DNA of 64,000 nucleotides from a virus, in IMG/VR virus record IMGVR_UViG_3300003873_000002, positions 90,124 through 154,123 of that record; one strand, given 5' to 3'. The position numbers were made by a program, and so were the translations under genes. Positions 41,240 to 50,400 of this stretch are shown in pieces. The notes under the pieces were generated by a model. That model saw only the letters and a program-made list of their open reading frames with translations. It ran no database searches and was not told the origin of the DNA. The stretch's first letter is position 1. Each line of letters opens with the position of its first letter.

Positions 41240-41878
41240 ATGTGTGCTATATTTGGATCATTCGAAAAACAAACCTTAATGGATTTGTATAATAAAAACA
41301 AATACAGAGGAAATTTTAGTTTTTCAATCACTAGCATTGATACAAAAACACTTAAATCATCCACAAATAAATTTTTTGGCGAAATGGATGAAAAACAACT
41401 AGATAATTGCTTTGTTGAAGGCAGATATCATATATGTCATACACAAGCACCCACAAATGTGCGCGTAAATGATTTTAATAGAATTCATCCAGTTCAAATA
41501 GATGATTATAAATTATTGCATAACGGGATTATTGTTAGTGATTACAATATTAAACTTAAAGAAAAATATAACACAGGGTGTGATTTTGATACATTTAATC
41601 TTGCAGCAGCAATTAAAACTGACGGATACAGTGTATTAAATGATATGCAGGGGTCTTTTGCGTGTGTAGAGATCACAGAGCATAATTATCCACGTATTTT
41701 TAGAAACGAAAACAGTATTTTGTGTACAGATGGGGTGAATATCAGTTCAGCAAAACTTAAAGGATATACCCCAATTATACCAAATCAGGTTTATAAAATT
41801 GATTTTAATAATGGTGTTGATGGGATAGAAATAATTGAAAGTTTTAATAACAAATATACAAATTTTTATTTCGAATAA
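41240..41878 (+). CDS. gat: Class II glutamine amidotransferase next to QueC (Gat-like)
   Basis: 212 residues. The N-terminal nucleophile is C2 (MCAIFG), with HICHTQAPTN and LLHNGIIVSDY, the Ntn-type GATase II glutamine pocket. No synthetase domain follows, so it supplies ammonia to a partner. Known phages with 7-deazaguanine-modified DNA (for example Escherichia phage 9g) carry a Gat-QueC fusion that turns preQ0 into the amidine of archaeosine. Here the same two domains lie as adjacent genes. This suggests the product goes past preQ0, for example to a dG+-type base; that is inference. Confidence 0.75.
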   Translation: MCAIFGSFEKQTLMDLYNKNKYRGNFSFSITSIDTKTLKSSTNKFFGEMDEKQLDNCFVEGRYHICHTQAPTNVRVNDFNRIHPVQIDDYKLLHNGIIVSDYNIKLKEKYNTGCDFDTFNLAAAIKTDGYSVLNDMQGSFACVEITEHNYPRIFRNENSILCTDGVNISSAKLKGYTPIIPNQVYKIDFNNGVDGIEIIESFNNKYTNFYFE

Positions 41879-41901
41879 ATTTTGGTATCAAGGAAAGAGA
41901 G

Positions 41902-42714
41902 ATGAATAAAAAGAAACCATTACTGGTAAGTGAAATTTTTGGTGCGGGTGGTACTGGATACCCAACAATTCAAGGTGAGGGCCCATTTTGTGGTAATCCC
42001 TCAATTTTTATCAGATTAGGTGGGTGTAATTTTACATGCGAGGGATTTGGATGCACGGAGGTAGCACCAGATGGAACAACAGTCAATGGGTGTGATTCAA
42101 TTTACTCAGTTTCGCAGAAATTTAAAGAAACGTGGTCACCATATACAGATTTCATGGATATTGTGGATGCAGTTAATTATGAACAACGAAATATGAAAAA
42201 TGAAGCAAACATGCAGCCAGTTGATATTGTTATTACTGGTGGTGAGCCATTAATGCAGCATCAAAATATTGTTCTTATTAATACAATTGAATATTTTATT
42301 ACCAGGGGACATCGTGTAACAATGGAAACAAATGCATCTGTGCATGTTAACTTCATAAAATACCCAATTTATAAAAAGGTCATTTTTACAATGTCTGTTA
42401 AATTAGCTGTATCTGGTGAACCGTATGAAAAAAGAGTTAAAGTAAAAACAATCAATGCTATTATTCAAAATACAAAAGGAAGTCATTTTAAATTTGTGGT
42501 AAGTAAAGAAGAAGCAGATAATGGTGTAATGGAAATTAAAGAAATTCTACGCAAAATTCCAGAATATGCAGATGTTTATTTAATGCCACTTGGAATGCAT
42601 GCAGATGAAATTGATAAAAATTTACCAGCAGTTGCACAAGCATGTGTCAGGGAACAGTTTAAATTATCTGATAGATTGCACGTCAGAGTGTTTGGTGCTG
42701 AGAAAGGTACATAA
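41902..42714 (+). CDS. queE: 7-carboxy-7-deazaguanine synthase (QueE), radical SAM
   Basis: 270 residues. The QueE opening TIQGEGPFCGNPSIFIRLGG is followed by CNFTCEGFGC and, ~18 residues on, GCDS. The classic compact CxxxCxxC is therefore spread out: two cysteines in CNFTC and the third probably in GCDS (phage-type QueE layout), though C in GFGC is an alternative. VIVITGGEPLMQ is the GGEP SAM motif, and VTMETNAS the substrate strand. It contracts CPH4 to the deazapurine ring. It has a good AAGGAAAGAG ribosome site. Confidence 0.88.
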   Translation: MNKKKPLLVSEIFGAGGTGYPTIQGEGPFCGNPSIFIRLGGCNFTCEGFGCTEVAPDGTTVNGCDSIYSVSQKFKETWSPYTDFMDIVDAVNYEQRNMKNEANMQPVDIVITGGEPLMQHQNIVLINTIEYFITRGHRVTMETNASVHVNFIKYPIYKKVIFTMSVKLAVSGEPYEKRVKVKTINAIIQNTKGSHFKFVVSKEEADNGVMEIKEILRKIPEYADVYLMPLGMHADEIDKNLPAVAQACVREQFKLSDRLHVRVFGAEKGT

Positions 42715-42764
42715 ATCATTTAAAATCATTTAAAATCATTTAAAATCATTTAAAATCATTTAAA
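42713..42764. repeat. 10-bp tandem repeat AAATCATTTA, five copies
   Basis: Near-perfect array beginning inside the queE stop codon and ending ~30 bases before folE. Confidence 0.95.
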
Positions 42765-42794
42765 CAAATAAAACAAAACAAGAAGAGATGAACT

Positions 42795-43553
42795 ATGAAC
42801 GAGCAAAAAGATTTTGTTTACAAAAGACTAATAAAAAAATATAATATGTCAATTGACCAATTTAATGACATTTATAATCAATATGAAGCAATGGAACCAT
42901 TTAAAATCAGTGAATCATGTTATGAAGTAGGATACAACATTAGTGATGAATTGCATTATATTATTAGATTGTCGACACAATATTTTATCACAAAGGCATT
43001 CAAAGCAATGAAGGTTGATTTAAGTGATGCGAATGTTGAAGAAAACATGGGTGAAGGAAATATCGGCACACCAGGTAGAGTAGCTAAAATGTGGTGTGGT
43101 GGTCATTTAAATGATGATTCAGAACATTTGAGCGGTCGATGGTCAAAAACACCAAGAATTGCAAGTTTTCCAAATACAACCAATAACAAACAACCTATTA
43201 CGAAACGAGTTAGCTTAATGAGTGTTTGTAGCCATCACTTAGCGCCATTTTCATCACTATTCAATGAAAATTCTGTTGCCACGATCTCATACATCCCAAA
43301 TAAACTTGTAATCGGAATTTCCAAGTTACAACGTCTAGTAGAATCTGTCGCAAGAAGGGGTTGGCTACAAGAAGATTTAACAAGAAAAATTTATGAAGAA
43401 GTAAGTAAAATTTGTGAAACAGAATCTGTTTCTGTTAAACTCGAAAATATTGAGCATACGTGTGAGACAACTAGGGGCGCAAAAAATCCAGAGGGTGGGT
43501 TTACATCTGTTTATGAGGGAGGTCAATTTTTAAATCATAAAATAAAAACTTAA
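42795..43553 (+). CDS. folE: GTP cyclohydrolase I (FolE)
   Basis: 252 residues, type IA. Signatures: NIGTPGRVAKMW (normally ..TP.RVAk.w), MSVCSHHLAPF (zinc residues C145 and H148 region, CSHH for the usual CEHH), NKLVIGISKLQRLVESVARR, and the second Cys in EHTCETTRGAK. It makes dihydroneopterin triphosphate from GTP, the entry step for QueD. Last gene of the operon; with QueD (33881), QueE and QueC it completes GTP to preQ0. Confidence 0.92.
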   Translation: MNEQKDFVYKRLIKKYNMSIDQFNDIYNQYEAMEPFKISESCYEVGYNISDELHYIIRLSTQYFITKAFKAMKVDLSDANVEENMGEGNIGTPGRVAKMWCGGHLNDDSEHLSGRWSKTPRIASFPNTTNNKQPITKRVSLMSVCSHHLAPFSSLFNENSVATISYIPNKLVIGISKLQRLVESVARRGWLQEDLTRKIYEEVSKICETESVSVKLENIEHTCETTRGAKNPEGGFTSVYEGGQFLNHKIKT

Positions 43554-43570
43554 CTTAAAATCATAAATGG

Positions 43571-43600
43571 TTGGCATTTTTTCCTTTAATAGCGTATAAT
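43571..43600 (+). promoter_or_regulatory. Sigma-70-type promoter before the small membrane ORF and gp43
   Basis: TTGGCA (43571-43576), 18-base spacer, TATAAT (43595-43600), followed by an AAAGGAGAA ribosome site for the ORF at 43624. Confidence 0.75.
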
Positions 43601-43623
43601 ATATAATATTAAAGGAGAACGTT

Positions 43624-43791
43624 ATGAAACCGATAGAACAGATAGAACAGATAGAACAGATGAAACAGATGAAACAGATGAAACAATCAAATGAAAAAAC
43701 TTTCAATTTTTTATTTGGTGAATTTTTTTATTTAGTAATTAGTGTTTTGATTTTATATTTGTGTGTCGCATATATTGTTGATTCTGTTTGA
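43624..43791 (+). CDS. Small membrane protein whose N-terminus is a tandem repeat (55 aa)
   Basis: ATG 43624 to TGA 43789-43791 with a strong Shine-Dalgarno and its own promoter. It opens MKP(IEQ)3(MKQ)3, encoded by 9-bp repeats CAGATAGAA/CAGATGAAA (43633-43683). One predicted membrane helix follows: FFYLVISVLILYLCVAYIV. The stop codon lies inside the next tandem repeat (ATTCTGTTTG). Function unknown. It is the first gene of the gp43 transcript. Confidence 0.7.
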   Translation: MKPIEQIEQIEQMKQMKQMKQSNEKTFNFLFGEFFYLVISVLILYLCVAYIVDSV

Positions 43792-43828
43792 TTCTGTTTG
43801 ATTCTGTTTGGTTCTGTTTGGTTCTGTT
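43781..43828. repeat. 10-bp tandem repeat ATTCTGTTTG, about five copies
   Basis: Begins at the last codons of the 55-residue ORF and extends into the gap before gp43; the last two copies read GTTCTGTTTG. Confidence 0.92.
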
Positions 43829-43883
43829 GAAATACAATATATTTATGATTAAACGTGCACTTTAAGCACACCAAAGGATAAAA

Positions 43884-46664
43884 ATGAGTTTACAATACGA
43901 AAATATTTTCCGTGCAGGTAACAAATATATCGAGCGGTTAAAAAATACAGAGACAGGTGATATTATTTTCCGCCGCTATAAACCACCATTTGAGGTTTTT
44001 ACACAAACCGAGGAAGAATCTGAATATAAATATATCCTAGACCAAAATATTAATTTAGAAAGAAACACATTCAATAGTGGTTATGAAATGAATGAGTTTA
44101 TTAAACTCTGTAAACAAATAAAAAGACCATTATATGGTAAATCAAATCCAATCAATACATATATTAGAGATAATTACTTTTTTAAACACGAAGGGTTTTC
44201 ATCGAGAATATGGCATTTAGATATTGAAGCAATCCCTGTAAAAGGTGAAGGATTTCCTGACCCGGTGGAAGCAAAATACCCAATTAATACTTTTCAAATT
44301 TATGATAATCTTGAAGAAAAAGTATTTATTATTATGTCTAGGGAATTATCTGAAGAATTTAAAACTGGGATGGTTGATAAGTATAAATGTGAAATCGATT
44401 TCATTATATGCAAAGATGAAATCGAAATGTTTGAACAATTCTTTAATCTATTAGATGATTTTAAACCCGCTATTATTGATGCATGGAACGGTGAGTTTTT
44501 CGATTTTCCATATATCACAAACAGAGCAAAAAATCTAATTGGTGTTAATCATTTGCGTTTAAGCCCGGTAAGGCATATTGATGAAAAACCAGTACAAACA
44601 GCAATGGATAATTTCAATAAAGTCATGTGGAGTGGAATTTCACTTATCGACACGATGGCTGCATATAAAAACTTTACATTCGTAACACAAGTAAGTTATT
44701 CATTAGATAATATTGCGAGTGTTGAATTGGGTGAAGGAAGTGGCAAAGTTGATTATGGTGAATTTAATAATATTATTGATTTTTATCACGGTGACCATGA
44801 AAAATTTATAGATTATGCAATCAAAGACGTAATAATTCTTAGAGATTTAGAATCAAAGCTTAATTTGTTGGAAATCATCCGAATGCTATCATATATGATG
44901 GGAATTGTTTATGATGATGCAATGGGAACAGTGAAACCATGGGGTTCGTATCTCACAAACACTTCATATCACGATAAATTAATCATGCCATTGGATGAAA
45001 AGCACGAAATAGAAGAATCTATCGTTGGTGGATTTGTTAAACAACCATCAGTGGGATTACATGAATTTGTAATTTCTATTGACTACAACTCTTTATATCC
45101 AAGTAAATTGGATTCACAAAATATGAGCATCGAAACATACATCAAACCTGATGATTTGCCAGATGAACTCAAAACGTTCTATTATAATAATATGATTGGG
45201 CAAGATGAATCAAAATTTGAAAATAAAGAACTTCAGAAGGAAATTAAAAAATTAACAAACAAATACAACGTTAGTTTTGGTACAAACGCATTCTTTTCCA
45301 ACGAAAAAAAGGGTATTATCCCAACAATCGTTACTGATATTTATGCATCACGCAAAATAGATAAATTAAAGATGTTAAAATATAATGTGATGATTACTCA
45401 AATCGATAACGCTTTAATTAATGTTACAGATGATGATAAAAGCGGTTTTGTATACGACTTGAACCGCATCGAAGAAAATATTGCAGAATTTGATGAATTA
45501 AACAATGTTGACCTATCCAATGTATCAAAAACAGCACTTATGGAAACAAAAGATCATTGTGTAATTAAAGCAGCTTACTGGGAAACCAGTCAGATGGTTA
45601 AAAAAATCAACATCAACTCATTGTATGGCGCACTTGGTAACGCATTTTTTGTTGGATTTAATGATAATATAGCGAAAAGTATTACGGGCACAGGTAGATT
45701 AATTATTAGATTGACTGGTAATTATATTGAACAAAAATTAAACGACATTTTGGGTAAAAGTGATGAACCTAGATGGGTGTATACAGATACAGATAGTTGT
45801 TATTTTGAGTTAAAAGACCTTAAAAATATGTTGTGTAAAAAACTTTTCGACAAAGATTATAGTGATATTAGTTATGAACAGCGTCAGATTATTTTAGAGA
45901 AAACATTGAATTTTACTGATGAGTATATCAATAAATGGGTAGATGAAATTATAGCTTATTATATGGACTTTTCACATAGTTATGATAATATTATACTTGG
46001 CGCTAAACTTGAAAAAATTGCAGACAAGGGATTGTTTGTAGCAAAGAAAAAATACTCCCTGAGAGTAATTTATGATGAAGGAAATATTCTACTTGAACAC
46101 CCAAAAGTTAAAACTTCAGGGCTTGAGATTGTAAGGTCATCTACACCATCATTTTGCAAAAGCAAATTATATGAAGGAATGTACAATATTTTTGAGTACG
46201 ATGAATTATACCTCCAAGATTATTTTAAAACAGTTAGAGATGAGTTTGTTAAACAACCAATTGAAAAAATATCAAAAGTGTCTGGTGTTTCTAATTTAAA
46301 CTATAAACTCGATGCAAAAGGTTTTTATAGAATAAATCCAGAAACAAACAAGCGAGTTCCTTGCCCAATTAATTCAAGAGCTGCATTAGTCCACAACATA
46401 ATAGTACAAAAACTTAACTTAACAGATTTTCAACTTATTACTGCTGGCGAAAAAATAAAATACTGTCATTTGTTGCTACCCAATCCATATATGTCAAATA
46501 TTGTGGGATATATGGATGAACGATTTATTGAAGAAGCGAATCTCGCCGAATTTATCGACTATGATACTTGCTTTGAAAAAAACTTTATTAAACCATTAGA
46601 AATTATGCTAGATGCAATTGGTTGGAGTGCAGTAAAACAAACAAATATTGATGAGTGGATTTAA
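43884..46664 (+). CDS. 43: DNA polymerase, family B (T4 gp43-like)
   Basis: 926 residues (T4 gp43 898). The 3'-5' exonuclease: WHLDIEAIP with D113 and E115 (Exo I), IDAWNGEFFDFPYI (Exo II) and FIDYAIKDVIIL (Exo III). The polymerase: motif A SIDYNSLYPSK (about D400), motif B KKININSLYGALGNAFF and motif C YTDTDSCYF (D635, D637). The KKKY motif reads AKKKYSLRVIY. The last residues would be the clamp-binding tail. Replicative polymerase for both strands. No intein or split seen. Confidence 0.97.
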   Translation: MSLQYENIFRAGNKYIERLKNTETGDIIFRRYKPPFEVFTQTEEESEYKYILDQNINLERNTFNSGYEMNEFIKLCKQIKRPLYGKSNPINTYIRDNYFFKHEGFSSRIWHLDIEAIPVKGEGFPDPVEAKYPINTFQIYDNLEEKVFIIMSRELSEEFKTGMVDKYKCEIDFIICKDEIEMFEQFFNLLDDFKPAIIDAWNGEFFDFPYITNRAKNLIGVNHLRLSPVRHIDEKPVQTAMDNFNKVMWSGISLIDTMAAYKNFTFVTQVSYSLDNIASVELGEGSGKVDYGEFNNIIDFYHGDHEKFIDYAIKDVIILRDLESKLNLLEIIRMLSYMMGIVYDDAMGTVKPWGSYLTNTSYHDKLIMPLDEKHEIEESIVGGFVKQPSVGLHEFVISIDYNSLYPSKLDSQNMSIETYIKPDDLPDELKTFYYNNMIGQDESKFENKELQKEIKKLTNKYNVSFGTNAFFSNEKKGIIPTIVTDIYASRKIDKLKMLKYNVMITQIDNALINVTDDDKSGFVYDLNRIEENIAEFDELNNVDLSNVSKTALMETKDHCVIKAAYWETSQMVKKININSLYGALGNAFFVGFNDNIAKSITGTGRLIIRLTGNYIEQKLNDILGKSDEPRWVYTDTDSCYFELKDLKNMLCKKLFDKDYSDISYEQRQIILEKTLNFTDEYINKWVDEIIAYYMDFSHSYDNIILGAKLEKIADKGLFVAKKKYSLRVIYDEGNILLEHPKVKTSGLEIVRSSTPSFCKSKLYEGMYNIFEYDELYLQDYFKTVRDEFVKQPIEKISKVSGVSNLNYKLDAKGFYRINPETNKRVPCPINSRAALVHNIIVQKLNLTDFQLITAGEKIKYCHLLLPNPYMSNIVGYMDERFIEEANLAEFIDYDTCFEKNFIKPLEIMLDAIGWSAVKQTNIDEWI

Positions 46665-46673
46665 AAATAAATA

Positions 46674-46702
46674 TTGATATTATATTATTTGTGTTATATA
46701 AT
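46674..46702 (+). promoter_or_regulatory. Sigma-70-type promoter before the dUTPase gene
   Basis: TTGATA (46674-46679), 17-base spacer, TATAAT (46697-46702). Followed by a two-copy 11-bp duplication (TAATATCGACA) and three copies of AAATAAATTA (46749-46781). Confidence 0.7.
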
Positions 46703-46802
46703 ATCGACATAATATCGACATAATACCATTATAATATTTTTAATAGTCAAATAAATTAAAATAAATTAAAATAAATTAAAACAATATCATAAAGGATGAA
46801 TA

Positions 46803-47621
46803 ATGAAATATAACATCAAAAAAAGATTCAGAGATTGGGTTGCAAAATTAACTACTAAAAACTGCAAAATTTATTATCCCAGAGATAGCAATTACCTCAA
46901 CAATGTATTTTATGCGGATGAAAATTATAACGAAGATAATTATACTATCCGAGGTGTTTATAGCATTGATAATCAAAATCGCATCAAGATGCTAGAAGAA
47001 ATGTTTAATATTCAAGAAATTATGAATAATCGGATTGATGAAAAATGGCGATCACGTAATAACGACTATGGGATTGCAGCAATTCTTGAAAGTGCAGAAT
47101 TGATTGACCATCTAGATTGGAAATGGTGGAAAAGTGGAAAAAATGATATTAAACAGGCGTATATCGAGTCTATCGATATTCATCACTTTTTAATGTCTAT
47201 TATTGTAGATCCAAATAAAAATAATTTATTTGCTGAGTATTTGCTATCATCAACATATGATGAACACACGTATAATTTTGATATCAAGAGTATTGAGAAC
47301 ACCACATTAGAGATGATTGAATATATATTGAGTTATAATAAAACATGTGATGAAGATGATATTTTAAACGCAATTGCATGCAATATAAGAATATCATTTA
47401 TGCTATGTGGTGATTTTGAAAAATTTTATAAAACTTATATTGGTAAAAATGCTCTTAATATGTTCAGACAAGATAATGGTTATAATGATGGCACATATAT
47501 CAAAATTTGGAATGGTGAAGAAGACAATGTTTATCTTGAAAAAATAATGCAAACAAATAATGTTTTTAGTGATATTTATAATGGTTTGGAGCTGGCATAT
47601 AAAGAAATAATCATTAATTAA
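46803..47621 (+). CDS. Dimeric all-alpha dUTPase/dCTPase (MazG-like superfamily)
   Basis: 272 residues. The metal-binding helix AAILESAELIDHLDWKWWKS, the second helix DIKQAYIESIDIHHFLMSII and the late signature YIGKNALNMFRQDNGYNDGT followed by YIKIWNGEEDN are the standard dimeric dUTPase (dUTPase_2) blocks. T4's equivalent is dCTPase-dUTPase gp56. It removes dUTP (and perhaps dCTP) and supplies dUMP for dTMP synthesis. It sits directly downstream of DNA polymerase. Confidence 0.85.
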   Translation: MKYNIKKRFRDWVAKLTTKNCKIYYPRDSNYLNNVFYADENYNEDNYTIRGVYSIDNQNRIKMLEEMFNIQEIMNNRIDEKWRSRNNDYGIAAILESAELIDHLDWKWWKSGKNDIKQAYIESIDIHHFLMSIIVDPNKNNLFAEYLLSSTYDEHTYNFDIKSIENTTLEMIEYILSYNKTCDEDDILNAIACNIRISFMLCGDFEKFYKTYIGKNALNMFRQDNGYNDGTYIKIWNGEEDNVYLEKIMQTNNVFSDIYNGLELAYKEIIIN

Positions 47622-47651
47622 ATATTTTTTTTAATATAATGTGAGAATACA

Positions 47652-48350
47652 ATGGGCACAAATATGGATCACACAGATCACACAGATGGTGAATATACAC
47701 ACAATAATCTTAAATTTGATGATAAAATATGTAGTTTAGAATGTTTTAAAACCGCTATGATGAAAAGAATGGATGATATCAAAAAGAATAAACTTGATAT
47801 CAATGAAACATTACACGAAATATCACATTCACATGTACTCGCAGAAAAAGTACAAGACGAATATAACAAAATCAAAAATCGTGATATAAATTATTTAAGC
47901 GAATTATATGAAGGGATGTATACAAAAAATAAATTTATACGCCTTATTAAAATATTATTGGGAAAAATACCATCCAAACAAAAATTTATCACTAAACATA
48001 TTTGTAGACTCACATATGAAGATTTTTTGGATATTATTAAATCAGATAAAATAATTAATTTAACCGGGAATGGAAGTGAGTCGCCCCAGTTTTTTCGGGT
48101 TTTTAATAATTTTTCATCCTCAGTTAAAGATAGTATAATACTCGCAAATAAACTAAAGACTTCAAAATATGACCTAATAAATGAATTAAAATTTCTAAGC
48201 GAGTTGTTGAATATAGTGACAACACAACAGCAAGAACAGGTTGTTAAATATATAAATTCATTAAAACATGAACAATTATTGTATTTAAAGTCACTAAAAC
48301 AAGAACAATTGGCATATTTAGTGTCTTTAGAATCTGATGAACATCAATAA
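47652..48350 (+). CDS. Hypothetical helical protein (232 aa)
   Basis: 232 residues, charged and largely helical, with a short DHTDHTD duplication near the start (9-bp repeat) and a longer internal duplication at the C-terminus (SLKHEQLLYLKSLKQEQLAY). No enzyme motif. It lies between dUTPase and uvsW with short gaps, so it is probably part of that operon. The ribosome site is weak. Confidence 0.55.
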   Translation: MGTNMDHTDHTDGEYTHNNLKFDDKICSLECFKTAMMKRMDDIKKNKLDINETLHEISHSHVLAEKVQDEYNKIKNRDINYLSELYEGMYTKNKFIRLIKILLGKIPSKQKFITKHICRLTYEDFLDIIKSDKIINLTGNGSESPQFFRVFNNFSSSVKDSIILANKLKTSKYDLINELKFLSELLNIVTTQQQEQVVKYINSLKHEQLLYLKSLKQEQLAYLVSLESDEHQ

Positions 48351-48371
48351 CCACCATTAAACGGGAAATAA

Positions 48372-50195
48372 ATGAGTATCATTGCAACAGATATAAATGA
48401 AAGCTTTGTTAAGTTTAATTTTGAAAAATTGGCTGACCCCATGACGGCTAAAAAAATGCTTGATAGTATTCTTGCGGTGTACGTGGATAACTTCAAATTT
48501 AATCCCGAATTTCGATCTGGTGTATGGGATGGAAAGAAAAGATTTTATAAAATTGTTGATGGTGAAATGTATGCACCAAAAGGACTTATAAAATCAATTA
48601 TAAAGTTTATGAGTCAGCATTATAATATTGAATACACACCAACATCTTATTTGAACATTACCCGTGATGAATTAGAAGATTTTATACAGTCGCTTAATCT
48701 ACCATTTAAACCATATGATTTCCAGTTCGAGTATATTTATAACTCAATCAACGAAGGCAGAAATGTGGGTATTTCATGCACATCTAGTGGAAAATCCCTT
48801 ATGATTTATATTATCATGCGATGGATGGTATCACAAGGCATGAAATCTGTTCTAATAGTTCCAAATATTTCCTTGGTTGCACAAATGAACGATGATTTCA
48901 AATCATATGGAATTGATATTAATGTTCACTTAATAACCGCAGGGAAACCGAAACATTTCGACGAGCAAATTACAATAACTACGTGGCAGTCAATATATAA
49001 ACACAGTGAATTGTTTAAAGATATTGACTGCATTATTGTTGATGAAGTTCATAGGGCTAAAGGTGATTCACTTCAGGATATCATGTCATCAGCTACAAAT
49101 ACCAAATACAGATTTGGTGTTACTGGCACCCTACCACGACCAATTGACGAAAAAATGACAGTAGTATCTGCATTTGGCAAAACAAGAAAAGTTATTAATT
49201 CAATGTCTTTAATAGATTACGGACTGGCTACACCCATAGAAATACAGATGATTTTCGGCAAATATAGTGATGATGATATGGCCAAATTCAGAAGTGGCTG
49301 CACAGGAAATGCATACCAATCTGAAAAAAAATTTATTGAAACACACACAAATAGAAACAAAATAATTGCTGAGATGGCAAATAAAATTTCATCAAAAACT
49401 GGCAATACATTTGTGATGTTTGGCACAATAGCACATGGAAAATTTCTTCTTTCATTAATACTCGCTGAACGTTATAAAATAGATTATAATAATATTAAAG
49501 TGGTAGATAAGATAACTAATAAATCTATTAATGATATATATGAAAGTTGTATGGGTTATGCAGGTTGTAGTTTTAATAATTCACACTTCTTTATTAATGG
49601 CGTGTTTAATGAAGAAACAAAAAAACAAATTAGGAAGTTTCTTATCTCCAGAAAAAATAAATACACCAAGGAATTAAAAAATAAACCAAATAAACCAAAT
49701 AAACAACACGAAGTATTTATCAATTCAATTGATGATAATATAGATATTTTTATCAGTAGGTTTAAATCACTACAAGATGAAGATGTTTATATTGTATATG
49801 GTGATATTGAAGCAAAACAACGTGAAGAAGTAAGAAAAATTTTAGAAACAAAAGAAACAGCGATTGTGCTTGGTTCGTTCCCCACAATGAGTACAGGTAT
49901 AAGCATTAAACGACTTCATAATGTTATTCTGGGCTCATCTATAAAATCGTTTATAACACTAAACCAAATTATTGGGCGATTAATGCGATTATATGATGGA
50001 AAGGATAAAGCAAAATTATGGGACTTCGTTGATGATTTAACACCAAGCAATGGCAATGAATGCACCATGATTAAACACTCTAATGAAAGGATTGAAATTT
50101 ATTTTGATAATGAATATCCTATATTAACAAACGATATTAAAATTCCAAGTGATTGTGTTAGTGATGGCGACAAGCTTATGCAGTCATGGATTTAG
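48372..50195 (+). CDS. uvsW: UvsW-like SF2 DNA/RNA helicase
   Basis: 607 residues (T4 UvsW 587). PYDFQFEYIYNSINEGRNVG, ISCTSSGKSLMIYIIMRWM (Walker A), SVLIVPNISLVAQM (Ia), CIIVDEVHRAKG (DEVH box), RFGVTGTLPR (III), later IVLGSFPTMSTGISIKRLHN and LNQIIGRLMRLYDGK (VI). UvsW unwinds R-loops and branched intermediates and switches replication from origin- to recombination-dependent. An insert of ~60-70 Lys/Asn-rich residues (KELKNKPNKPNKQ) occurs between helicase lobes. Confidence 0.92.
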   Translation: MSIIATDINESFVKFNFEKLADPMTAKKMLDSILAVYVDNFKFNPEFRSGVWDGKKRFYKIVDGEMYAPKGLIKSIIKFMSQHYNIEYTPTSYLNITRDELEDFIQSLNLPFKPYDFQFEYIYNSINEGRNVGISCTSSGKSLMIYIIMRWMVSQGMKSVLIVPNISLVAQMNDDFKSYGIDINVHLITAGKPKHFDEQITITTWQSIYKHSELFKDIDCIIVDEVHRAKGDSLQDIMSSATNTKYRFGVTGTLPRPIDEKMTVVSAFGKTRKVINSMSLIDYGLATPIEIQMIFGKYSDDDMAKFRSGCTGNAYQSEKKFIETHTNRNKIIAEMANKISSKTGNTFVMFGTIAHGKFLLSLILAERYKIDYNNIKVVDKITNKSINDIYESCMGYAGCSFNNSHFFINGVFNEETKKQIRKFLISRKNKYTKELKNKPNKPNKQHEVFINSIDDNIDIFISRFKSLQDEDVYIVYGDIEAKQREEVRKILETKETAIVLGSFPTMSTGISIKRLHNVILGSSIKSFITLNQIIGRLMRLYDGKDKAKLWDFVDDLTPSNGNECTMIKHSNERIEIYFDNEYPILTNDIKIPSDCVSDGDKLMQSWI

Positions 50196-50261
50196 AAGAT
50201 TTTGTGTATATTTGACACAGTTGGTATAAATAAAGTATGAATGAAGTATGAAGATAGTATG

Positions 50262-50400
50262 GAGGAATTACAGACTCTTTTCAAGTAAGGACCATGGTAT
50301 AGTCCACACCCATTGATTTAGTGTGGGTATATCGCGGGCGCGGAGTTAGAATAGCATGGGTATGGTACACGCAGCACAAAATGCTCCGAATGTGGTGAAA
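50262..50400 (+). ncRNA. Structured RNA candidate between uvsW and gp45
   Basis: A ~140-base, GC-rich island in otherwise AT-rich, repeat-filled sequence, with no ORF. Visible pairings: CCACAC (50304-50309) with GTGTGG (50321-50326), extendable by G-U pairs; and CGGA (50341-50344) plus GCAT (50354-50357) with ATGCTCCG (50381-50388), a stem with an asymmetric bulge. The pieces AGACT (50272-50276) and GTATAGTCC (50298-50306) resemble the two P7 strands of phage group I introns. No P3-P6 core or split gene was found, so an intact intron is unlikely. A leader element for gp45, an intron remnant or a trans-acting RNA are all open. Confidence 0.4.

Noticed and set aside
50262-50400. Intact group I intron
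   Set aside because: Only P7-like strands are visible; no P3-P6 core, no interrupted gene and no homing endonuclease were found.
50330-50400. tRNA gene
   Set aside because: No 7-bp acceptor stem, D/T arm or CCA end can be folded; no convincing tRNA was seen anywhere in the window.
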